A stretch of 64,000 nucleotides of DNA, taken from Breoghania sp963678585 (lineage in GTDB: Bacteria > Pseudomonadota > Alphaproteobacteria > Rhizobiales > Stappiaceae). Each line of letters begins with the position of its first letter. Position 1 is the first letter of the stretch. Positions 9,596-19,027 of the stretch are shown here, piece by piece. The DNA lies in the NCBI GenBank assembly GCA_963678585.2, contig CAXXGA010000001.1, forward strand, positions 310,001 to 374,000, read 5' to 3'. The position numbers and the translations under genes are program-made. The notes under the pieces were generated by a model that saw only the letters and a program-made list of their open reading frames with translations, was not told the DNA's origin and made no database searches.

Positions 9596-12500
9596 GTGAA
9601 TGAGTGGAAGCTGGTGATTGCTCCAGAAATAATTGTTCCAATGTCGAGAAACGGCAATACATCAGAACGTCGACAGGTCAGTGTCATTTTTTGTGACATC
9701 GTCCAATCGACGGCGATGTCTTATTCACTCGACCCGGAAGACTTGTGGGCAATTATGCATCGCTATCGCGAAACCGTACGGCGGACGGTTTGCGCCTTTG
9801 GCGGGATCGTCTGTCACCACAAGGGCGACGGTATCCTGTGCTGCTTCGGCTATCCCGCCTCCCATGAAGATAACGCCTCGCGCGCGGTCATGGCGTCGCT
9901 CGGGGTGCTTTCGCAACTGGAGCGCGAAGCCGCGGCCATGGTGGCCCGGCGCGAGAAGGGGGGCCTCGGCGACGGGGCGCTTGGCGGCGACGGGGGACGC
10001 GGCGAGAACGGGGACCTTGATGCAGACGGCACGCAGATCCGGCTCAGGATCGGCATCGCGACCGGCGAGGTCGCCATTGTCGACAATCGCGCCGCAGATC
10101 CGGACGGACTGGAATTGCTTGGTCCGGCGCCGAACCTCGCCGCCCGGCTGCAGGGCGAGGCGGAGGAGAACGCCGCGCTCGCCGATGAAGCCACCTACCA
10201 TCTCACGCGGGACGATTTCCGTTTCGCCGCCGGTCGCCTGACCCAGTTGCGCGGGTTCCCCGTTCCGGTGACGGCCTACCGCCCTCTGACCGCAGAAGCC
10301 GCCCCCACCCGTTTTGAGCGCGCCCGTACGAAGCCGATGCCGGCTTTCGTCAACCGCCACCACGAGCAGGCGGAAATGAACTACGCCTGGCAGATGACCT
10401 GCGAGGGGCAGGGCCAGACCCTGTTCCTCACCGGGGATCCCGGTATCGGGAAATCGCGCCTGATCAGCCATTTCCTGCGGCGGCTCGAAGATGTCGGCCA
10501 GCGGGTGATCAAGTTCCAGTGCTCCGCGCTCCACACCCGCACCGCACTCCACCCCTTCGCGGCGGCCCTGCGTGACTTCATCGGCCTTGAGGAGGGAACT
10601 TCGGACGAAGTCAAGGTGCGTCATCTCAGGGCGTTCCTGCAGGATCTGGGCGTTCGCGACGGCTATTCCGTGCCGCTTCTGGCCAATCTCGTCGATCTTC
10701 CGGCGGCGCAATACCTGCCGCTTCTGAGCACGCTGAAACCGGAAGAAGTGCGCATCCGCACGACGATGCTGGTGATCCATTGCCTGAACGCCCTGACGCT
10801 TCGCCATCCGCTCATTCTTGTGGCGGAAGACTTGCACTGGGCGGATCCGACGACGCTCCTGCTTCTCAACGACATCGCCCTTTCGCTCGGCGACAAGCAG
10901 ATGATGCTGATTGCGACCTGCCGCCAGAATGCGCAGTGGAATGGGGTGGAGCCGCTGTCCGACCTCTGCGCGAACGGCAATTGCCGGGTTCTGACGCTGG
11001 ACCGCCTGAGCCGCCCGCATTCGGTGGAGGTCGCCAGCGACATTGCGCTGCGCACCGATCCTTCCGGGCTTTCCGCCGACTGGATCATGCGGATCGTGGA
11101 GCGTTCGGACGGGGTTCCCCTGTTCATCGAGGAACTGACGCGGGCGGTCATGGACCGCAGCGATGCGGAGGCGAGCGGCCCAGAGGCCGCAGACGCCCAG
11201 CACGCTGACGCCCAGCACGCTGACGCTATGCCAGTGGACAGTGGCACAAACCAGCCCGCCTCCCCGGCTGCCGTCAACGACATTCCCGCCACCCTGCGCG
11301 ACAGCCTGACCGCGCGCCTCGACGGGTTGCGCCACGCAAATCCCGGCGGATTTTCTCCAAAGCGCGTCGCACAGATCGGAGCCTGTATCGGGCGCGAATT
11401 TCCCTTCGACATGCTCGCGCGCGTCGTCACGGCGGAGATGGCGGGGGACCTCCGCCCCGAGCGCGAGACGAGCGCGGAAGTGCAGCCCCTGTTGCAACAG
11501 GCACTGGAAAAGCTCGTGGAGGCCGATCTGGTCCGCCGCATCGATCACGATACAACCGGTAAGAGCGGGGCAGCCGGCAAGAGCGGGGTGGCCTCGAATT
11601 CGCGCGCCGCCCCGGTCTACCGGTTCAAGCACGCGCTCGTGCAGGACGCCGCCTATGCGGGGCTGTGGCGACGGGACAAGCGGCGCATCCATGCCTGGCT
11701 GCTCGACATCCTTCAGGAAGGACAGGGCGCGGGCGAGGTGCAGATGCGCCCGGACGTGCGCCCCGAACTGCTCGCCCATCATGCGTGCGAGGCGGGCAAC
11801 ATGGAGGCCGCCGCCCGTCACTGGCTGAAAGCGGGTCAGCGCGCGATGCGCCGTTCAAGCCTCAGGGAGGCCCGCATCGATTTCGAGGAGGCGCTGAAGC
11901 TTGCCGACCGGATCACCGTGGCGGAGACGCGCGCCGCCGTTCAATTGGAGGGGCTGATGGCGCTGGGCGCGGCGCATATGGCGGAAAAGGGGTTTGCCGC
12001 GCCGGAAGTGGAGCGCGTCTTCGACAGGGCGGGCAAGATCGCCCAGCGGCTGGGACGCGAGCACGAGCTTTTCCTGCCCACACAGCTTGGCCGCCACATC
12101 AATCTTCTGGCGCGCGGACAGCACCGGCAGGCCACGCGGCTGGGACGCGACTGCGTCGCCCTCGCCCGCCAGCGCGGAAGCGTGAGGTTCGAGCTTGAGG
12201 CGCTGCGCCACCTGGGCGTCTCTCTTTTCTGGCTCGGGCAACCGGAAGAAGCCTGCGAGCATCTCTCCCGCGTCACGCCGCTTTACGACCCTTCGTGCCA
12301 CAGCGATCTGACCATCATCTATGGTAGCGATCCGCGCTCGGGCTCGCTGGCTTTCCTCTCGCTTGCGCAGGCGCTGGTCGGTCTCACCCGTACGGCGCGT
12401 GAAACGAGCTGGCTCTCGGTGCGCGTGGCGATGGAGGTCAACCATCCGCACAGCATGGCCTACACGCTCGTTTGCCGGGCGACGCTTCTCGATCTGCTGG

Positions 12501-13108
12501 ACGCGGAAGATGCGCTGGAGGCAGCCGAGCAGGCGCATGCCTTCAGCATGGAGCGCGGCCTGCCCTTCTGGGGGCACTGGGCGCAGGTAATACAGGGCCA
12601 CGCAATGATCCGCGATGGCAGAGTGGATGCAGGACTGCGGCTGGCGGAAGAGGGACTGGACGCGTTTTCCAATACGGGGGCGAGCGCCGTCCACCCTCAC
12701 CTGCGCTCCATCATCGCGCACGGTCATCGACTTATGGGCGATCCGGGTCGCGCCAAGGCGCATCTGGAAGAGGCGATCCGGGTCGCGAAGGTCAACCATG
12801 AAGGCGCCTTCGAAAGCGAACTGTGGCGCGCCCACGCCCTGATGGAAGCAGAGACGGCGGGCTGCGCGCAGGAAGCCGGCGCGGGGCTGATCCGCGCGCT
12901 GAAACGCGCCCGAAAGCGCGGCATGTTGCTTTTCGAAGCCCGCACCGCGCGCGATCTGGGAATCTGGCTGCTCGAACAGGACCGCATCGCAGAAGCCCGA
13001 CGTATCGTCCGTAAGAGCCTCGACCGGTGTCTGGGCATGGAAGAAACGGCCTCCCTGAACGCGCTGGAAGACGTCTTCACACGCCTCGAAGCCGCATCGG
13101 CAGACTGA
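9596..13108 (+). CDS. Class III nucleotidyl cyclase / AAA ATPase / TPR protein
   Basis: A protein of 1170 aa in three parts. Residues ~25-230 form a class III cyclase domain: metal-binding VIFCDIVQST, HKGDGILCCFG, and PNLAARL with the Asn/Arg pair of catalytically competent cyclases. Residues ~250-600 form an AAA/STAND-type ATPase with Walker A GDPGIGKSR and Walker B LVAEDLHWAD. The remainder is helical with TPR-like repeats. A Gly/Asp-rich insert interrupts the cyclase domain. The architecture resembles large adenylate cyclase-ATPase regulators. Start is uncertain: GTG 9596 or ATG 9641, neither with a good ribosome site. The 151 bases upstream show no other feature. Confidence 0.85.
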   Translation: MNEWKLVIAPEIIVPMSRNGNTSERRQVSVIFCDIVQSTAMSYSLDPEDLWAIMHRYRETVRRTVCAFGGIVCHHKGDGILCCFGYPASHEDNASRAVMASLGVLSQLEREAAAMVARREKGGLGDGALGGDGGRGENGDLDADGTQIRLRIGIATGEVAIVDNRAADPDGLELLGPAPNLAARLQGEAEENAALADEATYHLTRDDFRFAAGRLTQLRGFPVPVTAYRPLTAEAAPTRFERARTKPMPAFVNRHHEQAEMNYAWQMTCEGQGQTLFLTGDPGIGKSRLISHFLRRLEDVGQRVIKFQCSALHTRTALHPFAAALRDFIGLEEGTSDEVKVRHLRAFLQDLGVRDGYSVPLLANLVDLPAAQYLPLLSTLKPEEVRIRTTMLVIHCLNALTLRHPLILVAEDLHWADPTTLLLLNDIALSLGDKQMMLIATCRQNAQWNGVEPLSDLCANGNCRVLTLDRLSRPHSVEVASDIALRTDPSGLSADWIMRIVERSDGVPLFIEELTRAVMDRSDAEASGPEAADAQHADAQHADAMPVDSGTNQPASPAAVNDIPATLRDSLTARLDGLRHANPGGFSPKRVAQIGACIGREFPFDMLARVVTAEMAGDLRPERETSAEVQPLLQQALEKLVEADLVRRIDHDTTGKSGAAGKSGVASNSRAAPVYRFKHALVQDAAYAGLWRRDKRRIHAWLLDILQEGQGAGEVQMRPDVRPELLAHHACEAGNMEAAARHWLKAGQRAMRRSSLREARIDFEEALKLADRITVAETRAAVQLEGLMALGAAHMAEKGFAAPEVERVFDRAGKIAQRLGREHELFLPTQLGRHINLLARGQHRQATRLGRDCVALARQRGSVRFELEALRHLGVSLFWLGQPEEACEHLSRVTPLYDPSCHSDLTIIYGSDPRSGSLAFLSLAQALVGLTRTARETSWLSVRVAMEVNHPHSMAYTLVCRATLLDLLDAEDALEAAEQAHAFSMERGLPFWGHWAQVIQGHAMIRDGRVDAGLRLAEEGLDAFSNTGASAVHPHLRSIIAHGHRLMGDPGRAKAHLEEAIRVAKVNHEGAFESELWRAHALMEAETAGCAQEAGAGLIRALKRARKRGMLLFEARTARDLGIWLLEQDRIAEARRIVRKSLDRCLGMEETASLNALEDVFTRLEAASAD
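11192..11221 (+). repeat. 15 bp in-frame tandem duplication inside the cyclase/ATPase gene
   Basis: Two exact copies of a 15-base unit (GACGCCCAGCACGCT) code for a repeated DAQHA pentapeptide in a low-complexity linker of the large cyclase/ATPase protein. The repeat keeps the frame, so it changes linker length only. Confidence 0.75.
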
Positions 13109-13345
13109 GTCTGCGCGGCGTATCCGCTTTCCGAAACCGCCAACCGAAGTTGACCGAATGTGATTTTTGCCACCGACGCTGCGACTGAGTTTTTTCGATA
13201 GTCGCCAAACGACGACATCAAAGGAGCATTTTGTGCAGACCGCGTCGTCGCCGAACCTCATCCGACGGCCGAGCGTCTTGAGTTTACAGACCCGCAGGCA
13301 GCCCCGAGAGAGGCTCCATGCGGTCCCGACACGAGGATATGAGCC

Positions 13346-14413
13346 ATGGAAACAACCGGCGACCATATTCTGATAGAGGGAACGGGCGCGGCGGTCATGG
13401 CGCTCGCCAAATTGTTGGGCGCGCGTGCGAACACGACCATCTGGCTCGATGAGCCGGAGCCGATGCAGGGGGCGGGGCTGATCCTGTTGCTGAATTCCGC
13501 CACGCTGGCCTTGCTGGACGAGGTTTTTTCGCTGCGCGCCAGCGTCGAACAGAGCGCCCATGCGATTTTCCGGCAACTCACCCCATGGGGACGCCCTCGT
13601 GAAACCGAAGACGCCGCGCCTGCGCTGGCGATCGAGGCCGCGAGCCTGCACAGACTCATGTGGGAGGCGACGGTGGGGCCCGCATTGCGGGTCAATCGCC
13701 GCCCGGGCATGAATTGCACCTGGGAAATCGAGGCGCGTGACGCGGGCACCGCACCGCGCGACGATCTTTTGAAGGCGGGGCAACGGGTGGGGCTTCAATG
13801 CAGCGTGAAGCTGCTGTCCTGCCCCAATTACGTCTCGACGCTGGAAGACCTCGCAGGCGGCTGGCTCCGCCTGCTGCCGCTGGGCGGGGAGCGGGCGGTC
13901 TTGCAGGCCGTGGTCCCGAATATCTGGGACACCGCCCCGCACACGACACTACGCTCCCTGCTCTCGCGCAGCCGCCATATAGCCCCGCTCGTCGACCGGC
14001 TGACCGGCCCTGCCCGGCAATTCCCGGTCGCCCCCACCTTTCACAGCGAACCGGCCCGACGCCGCGACCTGTTCGTGGGCAATGCGGCGTTGAAGCAGGA
14101 TCCCCTATGCGGAAACGAAACCGAGCAGTCGCTGCACAGCGGGATTCTGGCCGCCGCCACCATCACCGCCGCCGGAGAACTACCGGATGAACGCGACGGT
14201 CTGCTCGATCACTATCGCATGCGCCTGACGAAGGCGTTCCGCACCCATCTGGAGGCTTGCGTGGATTTCTACGGCTCAAGCCGCCACCCCAACATCTGGC
14301 AACACGAGGCGAGCGCGATGCAGACCGCGCTGAAAGCGGTGGACCATACGGACCGGCTGGAGCCGCCCCCCCCTTTCCGGCTGAACGGGTTCAGGCTGGA
14401 GCGCTCCGGCTAG
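13346..14413 (+). CDS. FAD-dependent oxidoreductase-like protein, degenerate motifs
   Basis: A protein of 355 aa. The N-terminal ILIEGTGAAVMAL is a Rossmann dinucleotide loop with a GxGxxV variant. Near residue 240, LFVGNAALKQDPLCGN resembles the second FAD motif of PHBH-fold monooxygenases but has Asn where Asp is usual. A GGWLRLLPLGGERAVLQ stretch also fits flavoprotein monooxygenases. The product is uncharacterised and may have lost catalysis. A GAGG site precedes the ATG. The nearest upstream gene is the cyclase/ATPase 237 bases away; that gap has no clear signal. Confidence 0.55.
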   Translation: METTGDHILIEGTGAAVMALAKLLGARANTTIWLDEPEPMQGAGLILLLNSATLALLDEVFSLRASVEQSAHAIFRQLTPWGRPRETEDAAPALAIEAASLHRLMWEATVGPALRVNRRPGMNCTWEIEARDAGTAPRDDLLKAGQRVGLQCSVKLLSCPNYVSTLEDLAGGWLRLLPLGGERAVLQAVVPNIWDTAPHTTLRSLLSRSRHIAPLVDRLTGPARQFPVAPTFHSEPARRRDLFVGNAALKQDPLCGNETEQSLHSGILAAATITAAGELPDERDGLLDHYRMRLTKAFRTHLEACVDFYGSSRHPNIWQHEASAMQTALKAVDHTDRLEPPPPFRLNGFRLERSG

Positions 14414-14462
14414 CGCGCTCGTTCCGCCACGGGCCCCCGGTCACTCCGCTACTGAAGCAAAG

Positions 14463-15626
14463 TCACTCTGCTACGGCAGCAAAGTCATGGCGGCGCAGGG
14501 CGAATAGCTCTTTCAGGTGATGTATGGCGGCAGGCATCGCCTGATCGACCACCGGGCCGATCTCCTCGGCGGGCAGCAGAAAACCGAACGGGCTGTCCGG
14601 CTCCGGCGGCAATTCAACGGTAAAACAGAAGGTGCCGTAGGTCTCATAGGCCCAGTCCCCAGCCTCCCCGCCGATCCGCAAGGGGTTCGTTCCCCTGGAC
14701 AATCCGTAGACCCGCGGTCCCGTCTCATTGAGCCGGTCTTGCATGTCGGCTGCAAACTGCCGGACAAGCTGTCCATCGAGCCCATGGAGGGAAGACCCGG
14801 TGCAGCCCCACGGATGGAGGATCACCTGCGAGAAGGCATGATAGGAGAGCATGCCTGTGAAGGGCCTTCCCGTCTCTTCGATCTGCCTTGCAAAGAGAGC
14901 TGCGATCGCCAGGCTCTCCGGCTCCGAAAAGGGTGCGGTTCCGCGAAACCGACTGGAGGTCGGCAAGGTGGAGGCAAGCGACGCATCCCAGCCGACGGCG
15001 TAATTGCGGCTGAGATCGACGCCGATGCTGCCGTCGCTGTTCACCCGCCGGTTCTTGCGCCACAGCCGGTCCTGCGTGCGCGTGAATTCGTGCCCGTCGG
15101 GATTGAGCATGGGGACGATCCACGTGTGGCCGTTTTCCAGCAAGGAGGCGACAAGGGGATCTGCACGCCGTTCCACCATCATGCGGGCGAGATGGAAGGG
15201 CACCTCGACGGAAATCCATTCCCGCGCAAGATGACAGCCGACGACCAGCGCCGCATTGGCGCCCGGCATTTGCCTGCCGAGCCTGAGAGCGGGGATCGCA
15301 CGGCCCTCGAAGCTCCGCCCGATCGTCTCGAAGGAACAGATATCGGGCGCGCTTTCGGCCAGCGCGCGCATGTCCTCTTCCAGCATGGCACAGGAATGAT
15401 AGGCGCCGGGGGCGCAGACGGAGGCTGCGGGAATGAAATCGTCGACATGATCGCAGAGAATTTCGGCGCGCACGCCGTCCGTCACAGGCAGGCCTGCAAG
15501 ATCCGTTTCCAGTCGCGCGACAACCCAGTCGGCCCCGGCCTTCCAGATATCGCCCTCATCGACCAGCGCCTCGATTGCGGCGCGCGACATGCCGGGTTCC
15601 GCGACAAATCTCACCAATAGCGTCAT
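14463..15626 (-). CDS. M14-family zinc carboxypeptidase-like protein with altered zinc site
   Basis: A protein of 387 aa with the M14 carboxypeptidase layout: GCHLAREWISVE (131-141), PMLNPDGHEF, GVDLSRNYAVGW, LSYHAFSQVILHPWG (third zinc His 263) and FTVELPPE (catalytic Glu 338). The first motif is normally HxxE, often written HHAREW. Here the position of the zinc histidine is Leu133, with a His only at 132. Asn of the NRN subsite is Ser206. It may be inactive or may coordinate zinc differently. There is no signal peptide, so it is probably cytoplasmic. GGGAG precedes the ATG. Confidence 0.8.
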   Translation of the reverse strand: MTLLVRFVAEPGMSRAAIEALVDEGDIWKAGADWVVARLETDLAGLPVTDGVRAEILCDHVDDFIPAASVCAPGAYHSCAMLEEDMRALAESAPDICSFETIGRSFEGRAIPALRLGRQMPGANAALVVGCHLAREWISVEVPFHLARMMVERRADPLVASLLENGHTWIVPMLNPDGHEFTRTQDRLWRKNRRVNSDGSIGVDLSRNYAVGWDASLASTLPTSSRFRGTAPFSEPESLAIAALFARQIEETGRPFTGMLSYHAFSQVILHPWGCTGSSLHGLDGQLVRQFAADMQDRLNETGPRVYGLSRGTNPLRIGGEAGDWAYETYGTFCFTVELPPEPDSPFGFLLPAEEIGPVVDQAMPAAIHHLKELFALRRHDFAAVAE

Positions 15627-15873
15627 CGCCTACTCCCGAGCACTCACGCGATGCAAAGGGGAGCGGGACCGGTTGCCTCCCACCACAATCCGATCCCGCA
15701 CGGCAGGCCACCCGTTGCCCGAACCTGCATGGTGACCTGCGGGCTGACTGGCCCGAGCCGGATCGAGGGGAAAGGCGAACGGCACCAAACGTCCGGGTTA
15801 CCGCAAACGCCTGCCTCACATTCCCGGTCCGATACCCGGCAAGAGCGAACATTCGAGCGAGAGCGATCCGCGC

Positions 15874-15893
15874 GCTGTGGCAATTGCCACAGC
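15874..15893. promoter_or_regulatory. 20 bp perfect palindrome upstream of the M14 peptidase-like gene
   Basis: GCTGTGGCAATTGCCACAGC is a perfect 20-base inverted repeat without a spacer, in the 376-base gap between opgH (3' end) and the M14 gene, about 250 bases before the latter's start. A spacerless palindrome of this length looks more like a dimeric regulator site than a terminator, since it has no loop. The regulator is unknown. The rest of the gap holds the opgH terminator and no gene. Confidence 0.5.
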
Positions 15894-15965
15894 AGGAGCG
15901 CATTCGCGCCGTTCACACGCTCCTGCCAGTTTGAACTGGTAGATTTTGCCTAGGCAGAAAGGCGC

Positions 15966-15989
15966 AAAACCGGGTTCCGGCCCGGTTTT
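15966..15989 (-). terminator. Hairpin terminator after opgH
   Basis: A 9 bp stem (AAAACCGGG with its complement) and a 6-base loop lie 13 bases past the opgH stop codon. The outer arm supplies four T residues on the minus strand, followed by a weak T run. A G9-10 homopolymer lies between the stem and the gene end. Confidence 0.65.
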
Positions 15990-16002
15990 GCGGGGGGGGG
16001 GC

Positions 16003-17835
16003 CTATTCGGCGGCCGGAGCTTCGGCATAAGCAGCTTCGCCGTAGAGCGCTTGCGGTTCGGCGGACGGCAGGGCCGGAAGTCCGAGCCTCAAGAGATCGG
16101 AGGCAGGCTCCGTCTCTTCCGGGATGCGCCAGATTCCGCTCAGCAACGCCACCCTGCCCCAGAAGGGAGAGGCGGTGATGCGGGTGAACGGAATGGCCAG
16201 AAGCGGGCCCAGAATGACCGGCAGCGCGGGCAGCACGGCAAGGGCCGACACATCCGCAAACCACGCAAGACCCGCCGCCCCGAAGAGCGTTTGCGGCCAC
16301 AGCCGCCGGATCGCGCTTGCATAGGGCACGGTGTGGAGCTGGCGGGCCTGCGCCGACCATGTGCCCCCGCGCCCCATGGCGAGTTTGGCCAGAAAGACCG
16401 TATGCGCGATCGCCATGACCGGGGCGAGCAGCATGGAAAAGACCACCTCGCCCGCAACGCCCGCAACGATCCTCGCAGAACCGCCGAAAGCCTGCCGCCG
16501 TTCGCGGGTCGCCAGAATGTCGGCGACGGTGGCGAATTTCGGCGCAAAGACCATGGTCATGACGCTGGCAAAAAGCGCTGCACCCAGCACCGGATCGAAC
16601 TGGCCGAGATAATCGTCATAGAAGAGAAACAAGCCGGCGCTCAGCACCATGAAGGCGACCCATGCGGGCGAGCCGACGAACATCAGGATCGCCAGCACGA
16701 GCTGCATCCGGCTGACGGGGCGCAGGCCCTTCATCGCCAACAGCTTGAGATACTGCATGTTGCCGTGGCACCAGCGCAGGTCGCGGCGGATGAATTCAAC
16801 GAGATCGGGCGGGTTCTGCTCGAAGCTGCCGCCTTCGACCGGCAGCACGCGCACCTCGTAACCGGCGCGGCGCATCATCACCGCCTCCACCTGATCGTGG
16901 CTGAGAATGGGGCCTGAAAGCGGGCCTTTGCCGCCCAGTTCCGGCAGATGGCAATCCTCGGTGAAAGGCTTTAGCCGGAGGAGCGCGTTATGGCCCCAAT
17001 AGGGGCCGCAATCGCCCTGCCACCATGCGGAGCCCAGCGTATAGGAGCGCATGCCGAGCCGCATGCCGAACTGGAAGATGCGGGCGAAGGCGCTCATGGT
17101 CGGCAGGCCGACGACGAGGCTTTGCAGGATTCCGACGCGCTCGTGGCGCTGCATCAGGCGGACAAGGCGCAGGATGGCGGACGCTTCCATGAAGCTGTCG
17201 GCATCGAGCACCAGCGCGAAATCGTGGCCCTCTCCCCACCGCTGACAGAAATCGGCGATATTGCCGGACTTGAAGGCGTGGTTGTCCTCGCGGCGGCGGT
17301 AGGTCACCGCGATATCGCCGCCCCAGCGCGCCTGCAGCGAGCGGGCGAGCCGCTCTTCGTCATCGATGATTTCCGGCCAGGAACTGTCGGACAGCAGATA
17401 GAGGTGGAAATGCTTCAGCGCGCCTTCGCGCAGCAGCCCTTCCAGCATGGTTTCCACCGAAAGCGCCACGCCGTCGATTTCCTCGTTGCGCAGGCAGACG
17501 AGGATGGCGGTCGATGTCTCAAGCGGCGCGTCCGGCACCTCGTCGGCCAGCATCGGATTGACGGCGGCCACCGGATCGCGGGAAAACCGCATCAGGAGGA
17601 GGCCGATCGCCGCGTTCCAGAAGCCGATGACGAGCCAGGGCAGGGTCACGAGGAAGAGCGCCAGCATGACGCCTTCCACCGGCAGCACGCCGCCGCGGCG
17701 CATGGCGGCGAACATCAGCGCGGCAAGGCCCGCGAAGCTGAGGCTTGCAAGCGCGGCAAAAACAAGACGGCGGCGGGCGATGCCCGCAGGAGACGGCGCG
17801 CCGGATTGACCGCGCGAGGAAGAAACAGCACTCAT
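16003..17835 (-). CDS. opgH: Glucan biosynthesis glucosyltransferase OpgH (MdoH)
   Basis: A protein of 610 aa that polymerises UDP-glucose into the backbone of osmoregulated periplasmic glucans at the inner membrane. Two N-terminal membrane helices (about 23-46, 58-84) precede a GT2 domain: LVCLRNEE, LVLDADSFM, LSHDQVE and RRDLRWCHGN (QxxRW-like). Several C-terminal helices follow. It is shorter than the enterobacterial enzyme, as is usual in alphaproteobacteria. opgG is not adjacent; opgC lies about 20 kb away. It is divergent from the dehydrogenase of the next cassette (74 bases between starts). Confidence 0.9.
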   Translation of the reverse strand: MSAVSSSRGQSGAPSPAGIARRRLVFAALASLSFAGLAALMFAAMRRGGVLPVEGVMLALFLVTLPWLVIGFWNAAIGLLLMRFSRDPVAAVNPMLADEVPDAPLETSTAILVCLRNEEIDGVALSVETMLEGLLREGALKHFHLYLLSDSSWPEIIDDEERLARSLQARWGGDIAVTYRRREDNHAFKSGNIADFCQRWGEGHDFALVLDADSFMEASAILRLVRLMQRHERVGILQSLVVGLPTMSAFARIFQFGMRLGMRSYTLGSAWWQGDCGPYWGHNALLRLKPFTEDCHLPELGGKGPLSGPILSHDQVEAVMMRRAGYEVRVLPVEGGSFEQNPPDLVEFIRRDLRWCHGNMQYLKLLAMKGLRPVSRMQLVLAILMFVGSPAWVAFMVLSAGLFLFYDDYLGQFDPVLGAALFASVMTMVFAPKFATVADILATRERRQAFGGSARIVAGVAGEVVFSMLLAPVMAIAHTVFLAKLAMGRGGTWSAQARQLHTVPYASAIRRLWPQTLFGAAGLAWFADVSALAVLPALPVILGPLLAIPFTRITASPFWGRVALLSGIWRIPEETEPASDLLRLGLPALPSAEPQALYGEAAYAEAPAAE

Positions 17836-17909
17836 GTCAGGTTCACTCTGCGTGATAGGCGACTGGCATCATCATCGGGACGGATCGAGCGGAAAGGACG
17901 GACGGGACA

Positions 17910-18908
17910 ATGAACGCGACTGAAATGGGAGGTGGGCCCGTCGAGACCGAAGCGCTTTGGTACATCCGCCAAGGTTGCGCTGCAATACGTTACGGAAACT
18001 TGGGCAACATTAAGCCCGGCGAGCTGCGCGTGCGCACTCTCTTCAGCGCCCTCAGCCGGGGAACGGAAAGCCTCGTCTTCGCCGGAGCCGTGCCTGAAGG
18101 CGAATGGGGCCGGATGCGCGCACCCATGCAGGAAGGCGATTTCCCCTTCCCCGTCAAATACGGCTACCAGAGCGTCGGCCGCGTCGTTGCGGGCCCGCAC
18201 GACATGCTCGGACGTTACGTTTTCGCTCTCCATCCTCACCAGACCCTTTTCGATGTCTCCGCCGACAGCGTCACCGTGGTTCCCGCGGAAATCCCGGCAG
18301 CCCGCGCCGTCCTTGCCGGCAACATGCAGACAGCCCTAACCGGCCTTTGGGACGCCCGGCCAGCACCCGGCGATCACATTGCCGTGGTCGGAGGCGGGGT
18401 TGTGGGGCTTCTCACCGCCTGGCTGTGCGCGAAAATTCCGGCGGCCTCCGTCACGCTCGTCGACACCAACCCCGAAAGGGAACAGATTGCGCGCAATCTG
18501 GGCCTTTCCTTCGCCACGCCCGGCAACGCACGGGGAAATAACGACCTTGTGATACATGCAAGCGCCAGCGAGGCCGGTCTTGAGACCGCTCTGGCGCTGG
18601 CGGGCGAGGAAGCGGCCATCGTGGAAATGAGCTGGTACGGCGACAGGCCCGTGCAGATCGGGCTGGGCGGGACGTTCCACAGCCGCCGTTTGCGGCTGAT
18701 CGCCAGTCAGGTCGGGCGCATTCCCGACGACCACAAGACGCGCTGGGATTTCGCACGCCGCAACGAGACCGCCATGCGGCTGCTCGACGATCCGTGCCTC
18801 GACGGTCTTCTGGAAGAAGCGATCGCCTTTCACGATCTTCCGCAGAGATTGCCCGCCATCTTCAAAAAGGACAGTGGCATTCTGTGCCAGCTTGTGGAAT
18901 ACGGCTGA
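17910..18908 (+). CDS. MDR-family dehydrogenase, zinc-independent type (cassette gene 1)
   Basis: A protein of 332 aa of the medium-chain dehydrogenase/reductase superfamily. The N-terminal half shows SALSRGTESLVF and FPVKYGYQSVGRVV; the latter replaces the GHE zinc motif with GYQ, and the catalytic-zinc Cys is missing too. The nucleotide loop is VVGGGVVGLLTAWL. The general look recalls BchC-type dehydrogenases. The substrate is unknown. It begins a plus-strand run of five genes: this one, PTPS-like, GT4, methyltransferase and RibA-like, suggesting an oxidoreduction step in a shared pathway. The gap to the next gene is 119 bases. Confidence 0.72.
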   Translation: MNATEMGGGPVETEALWYIRQGCAAIRYGNLGNIKPGELRVRTLFSALSRGTESLVFAGAVPEGEWGRMRAPMQEGDFPFPVKYGYQSVGRVVAGPHDMLGRYVFALHPHQTLFDVSADSVTVVPAEIPAARAVLAGNMQTALTGLWDARPAPGDHIAVVGGGVVGLLTAWLCAKIPAASVTLVDTNPEREQIARNLGLSFATPGNARGNNDLVIHASASEAGLETALALAGEEAAIVEMSWYGDRPVQIGLGGTFHSRRLRLIASQVGRIPDDHKTRWDFARRNETAMRLLDDPCLDGLLEEAIAFHDLPQRLPAIFKKDSGILCQLVEYG

Positions 18909-19027
18909 GACGAGGTCGTGAGATCATGGATGACGAACGGGAACTGTCCTTAACGTCAACCGCCTGTATTTCATGACCCTGTTTTGGAAGCCGACCGACA
19001 TTTTACGAGATTGAGGAGCCGCTGCCC

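Noticed and set aside
9725..11821. 698 aa minus-strand frame opposite the cyclase/ATPase gene
   Set aside because: The plus-strand protein has clear cyclase and AAA motifs. The antisense product is His/Arg-rich without any recognisable domain.
11855..13942. 695 aa minus-strand frame
   Set aside because: It overlaps the TPR part of the cyclase/ATPase gene and the FAD-like gene, with no family match.
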